Source of the DNA: Streptomyces sp. NBC_01198
GTDB taxonomy: Bacteria; Actinomycetota; Actinomycetes; Streptomycetales; Streptomycetaceae
Direction of reading: 5' to 3'
NCBI RefSeq assembly: GCF_036010485.1
Contig: NZ_CP108568.1
Span: 4,223,001 to 4,287,000 of the forward strand
DNA length: 64,000 bases
The position numbers were made by a program, and so were the translations under genes. The first letter of the stretch is position 1. Each line of letters begins with the position of its first letter. This document shows positions 57,895 to 64,000 of this stretch, one piece after another. The notes under the pieces are model-generated. The model searched no databases and was not told the origin of the DNA. It was given only the letters and a program-made list of their open reading frames with translations.

Positions 57895-58851
57895 GTGTCG
57901 CAGTTGTACGTGGTCGGATCCGCGCAGTCCAGTTGGCCGGCCCGGGAGTGTGACTGTCTCGCGCACCGGTTCGGGAACGCGGCCGACCATCCCGGCCGCC
58001 GGCTCCGCTACGGCAGCGACATGACGGACGCGGAGTGGGCGGTGGTCCGGGCCGTGCTGCCGGTGCCGGCGTGGATGGACGGGCGCGGCGGCCGTCCGGA
58101 AGGCTATTGCCACCGCCAGATGCTCGATGCGATCCGCTACCTGGTCGACAACGGTGTGAAGTGGCGGAACCTGCCCGCGGACTTCCCACCCTGGAAACGC
58201 GTCTACGCGTTCTTCTGCCGCTGGCGTGACAACCAGCTGATCGGTGAACTCCACGACCGGTTGCGCGAGCAGGTGCGCGCGTCGGAGGGCCGCAACACCG
58301 AACCGACCGCGGCCGTGATCGACTCGCAGTCGGTCAAGGCCGACGCCACCGTCAAGAACGACTCGCGCGGCTTCGACGGCGGCAAGAAGATCAACGGCCG
58401 CAAGCGGCACCTTGTCGTGGACTGCCTCGGGCTGCTGCTGGCCGCGGCTGTCACCCCGGCGTCCACCACCGACCGGGACGCCGCCACAGCGATACTGCCC
58501 GCACTGCGCAACCGCTTCCGGACCCTACGGCTGGTCTGGGCCGACAGTGGCTACACCGGTCACCTCGTCGACTGGGCCGCCAACACGCTCGGCCTCACCC
58601 TGGAGATCGTCAAACGCACCGACAACCTGCACGGTTTCCATGTCCTGCCCCGCAGATGGGTCGTGGAACGAACCAACGCCTGGCTGATGCGCTCCCGCCG
58701 CCTGACCCGCGACTACGAGACCCACACCACCAGCGCCCAGGCCGTGATCCTGTGGTCCATGACCATGCTCATGAGCCGCCGCCTGGCCCGCCGCACCACC
58801 ACTATCCGGCAGCAGCACCCAGCCCAGACGGCGACGGCGACGGCAGCGTGA
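57895..58851 (+). CDS. IS5-family transposase
   Basis: 318 residues from GTG 57895. The N-terminal DUF4096-like domain is DMTDAEWAVVRAVLPVP ... YCHRQMLDAIRYLVDNGVKWRNLPADFPPWKRVYAFFCRW. The DDE catalytic domain has AAVIDSQSVKADATVKNDSRGFDGGKKINGRKRHLVVDCLGLLL (first Asp), LVWADSGYTG (second Asp) and the Glu in RWVVERTNAWLMRSRRLTRDYE. Full length, no frameshift, so probably active. Its ribosome site is in an inverted repeat. Confidence 0.95.
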   Translation: MSQLYVVGSAQSSWPARECDCLAHRFGNAADHPGRRLRYGSDMTDAEWAVVRAVLPVPAWMDGRGGRPEGYCHRQMLDAIRYLVDNGVKWRNLPADFPPWKRVYAFFCRWRDNQLIGELHDRLREQVRASEGRNTEPTAAVIDSQSVKADATVKNDSRGFDGGKKINGRKRHLVVDCLGLLLAAAVTPASTTDRDAATAILPALRNRFRTLRLVWADSGYTGHLVDWAANTLGLTLEIVKRTDNLHGFHVLPRRWVVERTNAWLMRSRRLTRDYETHTTSAQAVILWSMTMLMSRRLARRTTTIRQQHPAQTATATAA

Positions 58852-59314
58852 ACACACCCGGCCGGTCCTCACACAGCCAGCCCCGTTCCACCAGCCGCTT
58901 CATCCTGCCCCGCACGCCCTCGACCCGCGAGGCCAGGCCCGTGTCCCAGCCCAGATGCACCGCCGCCTGCTTCGCCGTCAGCCCCGGCCCACCCGGGCCG
59001 TCGAAGGCCTCCATGATCCGCCGGTAGTCCTGCCCCAGAACCTGAACCGACACCCCGCTGTCCCTGCGGGCCACCAACCTGCGCGGCTCACGCCCAGCAC
59101 GCGACACCGCCCCCCCGGCCGCAGCCGGCCCGCCGTGCTCCGCAACGACAGGCACCGCATCACAAGTCCCGGCCAGCGCCTCGAGATACTCCTCCAGGCC
59201 GATCGCCCGACGCCGCAGCACCTCCTCCGCCCGCACGAGGTCGGCCCGGAGCTCCTCAACCCGCACCAGGGCGGCCTTCTCACGACCTTCCAGCACTGCC
59301 CGCATCGATGGCAT
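58802..59314 (-). CDS. IS passenger protein with coiled coil and winged helix
   Basis: 170 residues from ATG 59314, with GGAGG six bases upstream. The N-terminal coiled coil is MRAVLEGREKAALVRVEELRADLVRAEEVLRRRAIGLEEYLEAL. A linker follows, then a C-terminal helix-turn-helix domain: QVLGQDYRRIMEAFDGPGGPGLTAKQAAVHLGWDTGLASRVEGVRGRMKRLVERGWLCEDRPGVFTL. Its 3' end overlaps the transposase gene by 50 bases, tail to tail. It lies inside the inverted repeats, so it moves with the IS. I recall similar streptomycete proteins beside transposases. A regulatory role in transposition is possible but unproven. Confidence 0.75.
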   Translation of the reverse strand: MPSMRAVLEGREKAALVRVEELRADLVRAEEVLRRRAIGLEEYLEALAGTCDAVPVVAEHGGPAAAGGAVSRAGREPRRLVARRDSGVSVQVLGQDYRRIMEAFDGPGGPGLTAKQAAVHLGWDTGLASRVEGVRGRMKRLVERGWLCEDRPGVFTLPSPSPSGLGAAAG

Positions 59315-59429
59315 CCACGACCTCCACACCCGCCAGGAGAACACGACACGACCAGCCTGCCCCAGCCCCACAGACATCACCCCTGACCTGCGGAAACCCA
59401 CACATCAGATGCGGAAAGAGGACACCTTC

Positions 59430-59559
59430 TCAGGTTCTCCGGATCGAACCACCGCCCGTCCTGCGCGTCTTGCAGGACGAGCGCTTGTTCCTCGCGGGTG
59501 CGTCCGGCCGACTCACGCGCCGCCCGCAGCATGGCGCCGATGCCATCTGGTGCCATCAT
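59430..59559 (-). pseudogene. XRE regulator, 5' part, cut by IS5-type insertion
   Basis: From ATG 59559 the frame gives APDGIGAMLRAARESAGRTREEQALVLQDAQDGRWFDPENL and then meets the IS. This is the start of an HTH domain; the rest of the gene is at 56595-57751. A second ATG at 59556 is also available. No gene is seen in the following bases to 59788. Confidence 0.8.
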
Positions 59560-59788
59560 GCCCGCCTCTCCAGTGTCTCAAAGTCCCGCGACCGATCCTG
59601 GCCCCGCAAAGCGGCCCCCCGACGGGAAACGCACCCCCTGCCGGCACCCGCCATCATCGACGGCCGAGGGTTGACTGAGGGCTCGAACCACCACTACAGC
59701 ACGCGATCGGACGACTTCCCATAGTGCCCCTCGCGCGCCACTCCCACTCCTCCGATACGGCCACACCTCGGTCGAAGGGCCATCCGTC

Positions 59789-60301
59789 ATGCGCGCCTAC
59801 AACACCCGCTTCTCCATGAACAGCGACCCCGCATCGGTCCCGGCCGCCCGCCGACGCGTCGATGAACTGACCACCGGCTGGGGGCTGAGCCTGGACGAGG
59901 ACAGCACGATCGCGCTGAAGACGGTCGTATCGGAGATGGTGACCAATGCCCTGCAGCACAGCGGCGGGCGGGAGTTCACCATCCGGCTGAGGGCCAGCTC
60001 GGCCGCACGACGGATCGTCGTCGAGGTCCGCGACGATTCCGCGGTCCTCCCGCGCATGCTCGCGCCCACGGATGATGCGGAGGACGGGCGGGGCATGTGG
60101 CTGATCCAGCAACTGGCCCTGGCCAGCGGAGCCGAGCACACCAGGCGCGGCAAACGCGTCTGGGCCACGATCGCGATCCCCGAACAGCCGCTGAGCTGCC
60201 GCCAGTTCCTCCTTCGTCCCGGCCGAGTTGCGCGAGCCGTCACCGCCCGGCTCACCGGCCCCCGACGCCGCCCGATCTCCGCCGACGCCCACACCAGCTG
60301 A
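59789..60301 (+). CDS. ATP-binding anti-sigma-type regulator (HATPase_c)
   Basis: 170 residues from ATG 59789 (ATG 59816 also possible). SVPAARRRVDELTTGWGLSLDEDSTIALKTVVSEMVTNALQHSGGREFTIRL carries the N-box, and DDSAVLPRMLAPTDDAEDGRGMWLIQQLA the GRGMWL G-box of SpoIIAB/RsbW-like kinases. There is a 40-residue basic tail. Streptomycetes have many such stand-alone HATPase proteins next to XRE genes; most have no known partner. The broken XRE gene is its neighbour. Confidence 0.85.
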   Translation: MRAYNTRFSMNSDPASVPAARRRVDELTTGWGLSLDEDSTIALKTVVSEMVTNALQHSGGREFTIRLRASSAARRIVVEVRDDSAVLPRMLAPTDDAEDGRGMWLIQQLALASGAEHTRRGKRVWATIAIPEQPLSCRQFLLRPGRVARAVTARLTGPRRRPISADAHTS

Positions 60302-60467
60302 CCCCCGCATTCAGCAAGCGGCCACGTATCGCTGCCCGCAGGCCTTCCACCGTCCAGCACCGCAAGAGACGGCGAAGGAGTCGAACGCGGAGCGGGATCT
60401 TCTGCCTGCAAGGCGAGGTTACGGAGCCGCACCCGCCAGCGCACACCTTCCCCTCAAGGAGACCGCG

Positions 60468-61085
60468 ATCAACGAGGAGCAAGCTGCCCAGGCTCCGCAG
60501 CCTGCGGACGCAACCGAGCAGCCGAAGCCGTGGAGCACACCGGGTTCGTGGACGATCACCACGACGTCCGGTTTCGCGACGTCCGGCTATCTGCCCGACT
60601 GGGCGGAGGACGACCCCAGCGAGGCCGGCGTGCCGCTCGACCGGTTGCCGCTTCGGCTCGGCGGCATCAACCACCGGAACTTCTTCGAGGGCCCGATGAT
60701 GCCCCTCACCGCGACGAACAGCAGGGACGACGCGGAGGAGGACGCGGTCTTCGCGGGAAGCATCGACTGCAACCCCTACGACACCGAGATACGCCTGCGC
60801 GTACCCGTCGTGAACATCCAAGTCAGTCCCAACCACTGGATCCTCGGCCTGAACCCGCAGGAACTCGCCGACACCGCGTCGAAGCTGCGCGCCCAGGCCG
60901 ACTTACTCCACGACGAAGTCCTGCCCGCACTCATCGCCGCCCGTGAGGACTGGTCCGCCCACCATCCGGAGCAACCGCTCACCACATCCGTCCTGCCGCC
61001 AGGGCTGACCCAGGCAGAGTCCACCGCACGCCCCTCATCGCCGCCCCACTATGTCCGTCACACCGATCACCCCGAGGGGCGCTGA
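60468..61085 (+). CDS. Hypothetical protein, possible ATC start
   Basis: 205 residues if it begins at ATC 60468. AAGGAG lies six bases before that codon, and no ATG, GTG or TTG occurs in frame near it; the only upstream start in frame is TTG 60228 inside the previous gene. The sequence NEEQAAQAPQPADATEQPKP leads into a domain with TTTSGFATSGYLPDWAEDDPSEAGVPLDRLPLRLGGINHRNFFEGPMMPL. A C-terminal helical segment follows: VNIQVSPNHWILGLNPQELADTASKLRAQADLLHDEVLPALIAARED. I recall similar proteins in streptomycetes beside XRE genes but no function. Confidence 0.65.
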   Translation: MNEEQAAQAPQPADATEQPKPWSTPGSWTITTTSGFATSGYLPDWAEDDPSEAGVPLDRLPLRLGGINHRNFFEGPMMPLTATNSRDDAEEDAVFAGSIDCNPYDTEIRLRVPVVNIQVSPNHWILGLNPQELADTASKLRAQADLLHDEVLPALIAAREDWSAHHPEQPLTTSVLPPGLTQAESTARPSSPPHYVRHTDHPEGR

Positions 61086-61086
61086 G

Positions 61087-61362
61087 ATGCCCGCCCGCCG
61101 CCGAACCCGGCCGAGCAGGCTCCACCAGGAACCCGAGGCAGTCACCTGGGCACGCGAGAAGGCCGGCCTGACCAAGCGGGCACTCGCCGACATGGTCGGC
61201 ATCAGCGAGCAGTTGATGGGCGAGATCGAATCCGGCTGGCGCAGCGCCACCCCGGCCAACCTGATCAAGATCGCCGCGGCACTCAATTGCCCGATCGTCG
61301 TGTTGGAGCGCAAGCGCGCGGCAGCGCCGCTGTATCAACAAGTGGAGGCCCGCTCGTCCTGA
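61087..61362 (+). CDS. Small XRE family DNA-binding protein
   Basis: 91 residues from ATG 61087, one base after the previous stop. HTH: EAVTWAREKAGLTKRALADMVGISEQLMGEIESGWRSATPANLIKIAAALNCPIVVLERK. It consists of little beyond the HTH. Probably co-transcribed with the hypothetical gene upstream. Confidence 0.85.
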   Translation: MPARRRTRPSRLHQEPEAVTWAREKAGLTKRALADMVGISEQLMGEIESGWRSATPANLIKIAAALNCPIVVLERKRAAAPLYQQVEARSS

Positions 61363-61734
61363 CGACTCCGACGGCGTACAACCAACGTCTGCGCGGCCTG
61401 GAGGCGGCAGCGTTCCTCACCGTTGGCACCCTCGCTCGCCATGGGGAACAGCTAGCGGCTACACACGCGCAGCAGGCACCGGTTACGGGGCACCAGTGCT
61501 GACGTCGCCGTCGCATGGGCCGGTCACCCGCTCGCCGAGCGGTTCGGCACCATTGATCGGCAACTCGTCGCGATCTCCGGTGTGCTGTACGCCCTCGCCC
61601 GCGCGCATGGCACCTCCTCGCCGCGAAGACGTGCGGCGGCGATGGATTGAGCGGGGGATGTCTTTGTCGGGTTGGTGGCCTACGCCGACGAAGTCGTGTC
61701 GTCTTCGACATCTTCGGCCAGCTCGTGGGTGCAG
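61363..61734. other. Stretch without a complete gene; one possible fragment
   Basis: No complete gene in these 372 bases. Plus-strand frame 61456-61650 lacks any start codon but reads like protein at its end (ADVAVAWAGHPLAERFGTID, then RQLVAISGVLYALARAHGTS), so a decayed gene may remain here. The evidence is only the amino acid texture. Confidence 0.35.
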
Positions 61735-62925
61735 TCAGTCGGCGTTGCTCGGATGATGTCGGGGAAAGGCCTCGCCGACCGGCCAAAGCTCTGGCAGACC
61801 GAGGACAGCATTGGCGGAGCACGTCGCTGGCTGGCGTACGACTTGGACGTCGACCAGCTGTGCGGTTGCCCAGCTAGGAAGGATGGGGGCTGGACGCGAG
61901 CTGGGGTCTGGGCTTTGCCAGAGGACAGGTGTTTTCTTCGTCCAAGTCCAGGGCGCTGGGTTGTGGACGGTGAGTACGCCGCTGACCCGGCCGTGGCCGT
62001 GGGCGGAGGTTGCGGTCCAGTAGCCGTCGCGCTTTCGGCCGAAGGTTGGTGTGCGACCGTGGGCATACTCGACGGAGGTTCCGTACAGTGCCGTCTCGGT
62101 GTCCTCATCTTCAGGGAAGAAGGCCGCATGGCCAACTGCCACGATGAATGGCAGCGCCAGGTCGCCGTACTTCCCACCCTTCCTTCTGACCGCGTCAAGC
62201 ACCCGCTCCGGCTGGTCGTCGAGCCCGTCTGACACGGGATGGATGCCGATCGTCCTGCTTGTTGGGTTACCTCGCGCGCCGGGATCGCGGGGGAAGGCCT
62301 GGAACGTGACGCTCCAGTCGCCGTCCTGCCAGGTGTGTTTCGGCAGTGGAACCTTGCGCTCGTGTTCGGCAATGACTTGGTCGGGATCCAGGCTTGCGAG
62401 CCACCGCGTCAGCTCGGACTTCAGCCGCTTCTGCGGCGGCGTTGCCAGCCCGACCCTGTCAAGCTCATAGGACAGAAAGAAGTTAGGGCTCGGCAGGCGA
62501 TCGATGGCGTCGGCCAGCTGAGGCGGGAGCGGGTTGGACGCGGAGCCACTCAGGCGCTGGGCCGTCCAGATCGCCTCGACGACAAACTGCTCGCCGTCGC
62601 GGGTGACCAGGAAGTCAGGGTTCTTGCCACGGGTGCCTATGCCGGGCTCGATCTCCACAGTGCATCCGGAACCGAGCAGCATCTCGTGCAGGTACAGCTC
62701 CCACAGCGCGGAGTAGACATTCGTGTCGGAGTTCCGGTCCAACAGCCGGCTACGCACGCCGGGCTGAGCATGGTCCGGGAGGTGCGACCACCACTCGTTG
62801 ATCACATCCCGAACCTGGTCCCAGAAAGGACCGGCGATCCTCCCGAAGAACTCGGCGTCCGTCTCCGCGGCTCGCTTCGGCGACGCATCCGTACGATCCC
62901 AACTCATGTATACCGCCATGGCCAA
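61735..62925 (-). CDS. PD-(D/E)XK-like protein, lone putative nuclease
   Basis: 396 residues from ATG 62925 (ATG 62907 also possible). The region NVYSALWELYLHEMLLGSGCTVEIEPGIGTRGKNPDFLVTRDGEQFVVEAIWTAQ has a helix with Glu, then P-D-F-L-V and V-V-E-A at the spacing of the PD-(D/E)XK core, with Ala in place of the usual Lys. The C-terminal half is beta-rich (GDLALPFIVAVGHAAFFPEDEDTETALYGT). I do not recognise a named family. It could be an orphan restriction or defence nuclease. No methyltransferase lies nearby. Confidence 0.65.
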   Translation of the reverse strand: MAMAVYMSWDRTDASPKRAAETDAEFFGRIAGPFWDQVRDVINEWWSHLPDHAQPGVRSRLLDRNSDTNVYSALWELYLHEMLLGSGCTVEIEPGIGTRGKNPDFLVTRDGEQFVVEAIWTAQRLSGSASNPLPPQLADAIDRLPSPNFFLSYELDRVGLATPPQKRLKSELTRWLASLDPDQVIAEHERKVPLPKHTWQDGDWSVTFQAFPRDPGARGNPTSRTIGIHPVSDGLDDQPERVLDAVRRKGGKYGDLALPFIVAVGHAAFFPEDEDTETALYGTSVEYAHGRTPTFGRKRDGYWTATSAHGHGRVSGVLTVHNPAPWTWTKKTPVLWQSPDPSSRPAPILPSWATAQLVDVQVVRQPATCSANAVLGLPELWPVGEAFPRHHPSNAD

Positions 62926-63177
62926 CGATCGTAGACTGTTCTGCCGATTAATCCTATTGGCTTTCCCACCGCGGTGCAGTGGGCCGCGAAGCTCAGATGA
63001 GGGGTGCTCCTGGCGCCTTCGTGTTTCCCGCAGCTCCCAGCAGGCAGCGGAGTTTGTTGTCGTTCTATCTGCTGTATCGGGCTGCGCTTATTTGCCCGTG
63101 TCTGCAGGGGGTCCCGCAACTGCTGCTCACGGTTGAGGTGATCTTGTCGCGGCTGGTGTGATCACGGCGTCGGATTC
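62926..63177. other. No gene seen
   Basis: 250 bases between the PD-(D/E)XK gene and the transposase remnant. They hold the promoter side of the former and no coding sequence that I can support. Confidence 0.5.
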
Positions 63178-63313
63178 ATCCAGTCGAACACGCGTCGCGT
63201 TCGCCCGCATGAAGAACTGGAGGATCCTGCGCGACTGCCGTCTCAAAGGCGAGAGCGTCCGCCCCGCCGTGCTCGGCATTGCATGCCTGCACAACCTCGC
63301 CCTCGCCGGGTGA
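63178..63313 (+). pseudogene. Transposase remnant (IS5-type C-terminus)
   Basis: The frame ending at TGA 63311 reads TRVAFARMKNWRILRDCRLKGESVRPAVLGIACLHNLALAG. This is the C-terminus of a DDE transposase of the kind ending ARMKxWKILRDCR...HNLAL. No catalytic residues remain upstream and no start is present. It marks older insertion activity near the right part of the window. 63314-63443 has no gene. Confidence 0.7.
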
Positions 63314-63443
63314 TCGAGAACCGAGCAGGCTAGCGGGCATGATGTAAATCATCTACGGGACAGCCCTCAGGTACTTGTCACGGCTGGCCATGAGGGACGG
63401 ATCCGAGCGACGGCGAGCTCATCGTTCGGCGTCCGGCCGCGTG

Positions 63444-64000
63444 TCAGAGTGCACTGATCCAGTCGACCGCGCGGCCAGCAGCACCAAGGAACCCGTAGAC
63501 CGTCCGTTGACGCTCACGGGAGTCCAAGGTCGCCAGACGAACCGTTGTTCGGCCACTGTGCATCAGCGCGTTTCGCTCCCGATACATCTCCTCGAGCATG
63601 GAGAACGCGGACGGATCGTCGCTGCGCAGCGACCGGGAAGACAAATCGGTCGGTGCACGCTCGTAGTACTTCTCAGCGAAGCTTCCGCCAACCGAGGCCA
63701 GACCCTGCTCGTAGCGCTTGGTTCTGTCCCCGACGTGGGTGGCGATGTAGGTATGCGCCGCGGTCTCGCTAGCGGAGGCCATGGCAAGGATCGCCTCGCG
63801 CAGGGCGAGAGACTGAACAGCGGTCTCGGCGTCAACGAGCAGAACGTTGTGAAGTGGTGGCTCGGTCCCGCCTTGTAGAGATGCCTCCAGTCCGCTGACC
63901 GGGATCGACCCGGTGCCCGGACTGCGTACGGCCCCAGACGACAACTGGGCGTTAGCCCCGGCGAAGACCGGTAACCCGGTTTGCGTGTCAGCATCGAGGA
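63444..64000 (-). CDS. Hypothetical protein, start outside window
   Basis: The minus-strand frame is open from the window edge to the stop at 63444, giving 185 residues. It begins in mid-protein with LDADTQTGLPVFAGANAQLSSGAV and continues through LREAILAMASASETAAHTYIATHVGD to EEMYRERNALMHSGRTTVRLATLDSRERQRTVYGFLGAAGRAVDWI. The RNxLMH phrase resembles the RNxxxH motif of HEPN-type or MAE_28990/DUF4145-like domains, which occur in toxins and defence proteins, but one motif is not enough for assignment. A TTG at 63944 could start a shorter form, though the sequence before it also looks like protein. Confidence 0.6.
   Translation of the reverse strand, partial: LDADTQTGLPVFAGANAQLSSGAVRSPGTGSIPVSGLEASLQGGTEPPLHNVLLVDAETAVQSLALREAILAMASASETAAHTYIATHVGDRTKRYEQGLASVGGSFAEKYYERAPTDLSSRSLRSDDPSAFSMLEEMYRERNALMHSGRTTVRLATLDSRERQRTVYGFLGAAGRAVDWISAL

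Larger units (their letters stand above)
57752..59429. mobile_element. IS5-family insertion sequence with passenger gene, 1,678 bp
   Basis: Terminal inverted repeats of 18 bp with two mismatches: GAAGGCGTCCTCTTACCG (57752-57769) against the complement of 59412-59429, GAAGGTGTCCTCTTTCCG. Flanked by a TCA target duplication (57749-57751 and 59430-59432), which restores the split XRE frame exactly when one copy is removed. It holds a transposase and a convergent passenger gene whose 3' ends overlap. TNA duplications are usual for part of the IS5 family. Confidence 0.85.
47452..64000. mobile_element. Second tRNA-Ser element, mobilizable type (right end not in window)
   Basis: Starts at the shared att copy and carries an HNH gene, int, xis, XRE repressor, DUF3631 ATPase, DUF2637 membrane protein, MobC-like protein and relaxase in order. 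No TraB-type translocase is seen, so it looks like an actinomycete integrative mobilizable element. No third att copy was found before 64,000; genes after 56,594 may belong to it or to the chromosome. Confidence 0.6.

Noticed and set aside
56520..64000. Third copy of the tRNA-Ser att repeat or of the AGTTGCA arm pair
   Set aside because: Read through on both strands; no match was found, so the right end of the second element is left open.

Overview
The window reads as chromosomal DNA from a high-GC, sporulating actinomycete of the Streptomyces type. The signs are a chaplin and rodlin aerial-coat cluster, GTG starts behind strong Shine-Dalgarno sites, many small regulators, and a dnaX-ffs-tRNA-Ser neighbourhood. 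No species can be named from the sequence.

Chromosomal part (1-33,986). Positions 1-2,546 hold a surface-coat cluster: a rodlin fragment, a short chaplin, a long sortase-anchored chaplin, a small secreted protein and a complete rodlin. Next come a GlxA/AraC regulator with a DJ-1/PfpI protein, a MarR/NmrA-like divergent pair, and a very large nitrate reductase fused to a CysJ-like diflavin reductase (6,085-10,188). A DUF2252 protein, an ABC-transporter plus two-component operon, a secreted subtilisin, two GNAT enzymes, a beta-hydroxyacid dehydrogenase and a TetR gene with visible operators follow. A UspA protein, an S9 peptidase, a SURF1 protein and a SigE-type sigma factor with a membrane partner lead into housekeeping genes on the minus strand: lysC, a DUF5063 gene, recR, a YbaB/EbfC gene, dnaX and the SRP RNA. 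tRNA-Ser(GGA) lies just beyond them.

First mobile element (33,931-47,531). An actinomycete integrative and conjugative element (AICE) sits in the 3' end of tRNA-Ser, bounded by perfect 80-bp direct repeats. It carries integrase, excisionase, a DUF3631 ATPase, a primase-polymerase, an FtsK/TraB-like DNA translocase, Spd-like membrane proteins, a KorSA-like GntR repressor, a Pra-like NUDIX protein, and one AT-rich cargo gene for an OLD-type ATPase/TOPRIM nuclease. Two copies of a hairpin with a conserved 18-nt loop precede gene starts, an array of twelve nonamers lies near the DUF3631 gene, and GntR-type operators are visible.

Second mobile element (from 47,452; right end not seen). The right att copy of the first element is followed by the same arrangement of att site, terminator and paired arm-type repeats, but with a different arm sequence. 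After it come an HNH nuclease gene, a second integrase of the same family, excisionase, an XRE repressor, a DUF3631 ATPase, a DUF2637 protein, a MobC-like protein and a relaxase. This suggests a mobilizable element integrated in tandem at the same tRNA site. To its right, an XRE regulator gene is split by a 1,678-bp IS5-family element that carries a passenger gene. An HATPase protein, two small genes, a lone PD-(D/E)XK-like protein, a transposase remnant and a truncated gene complete the window.
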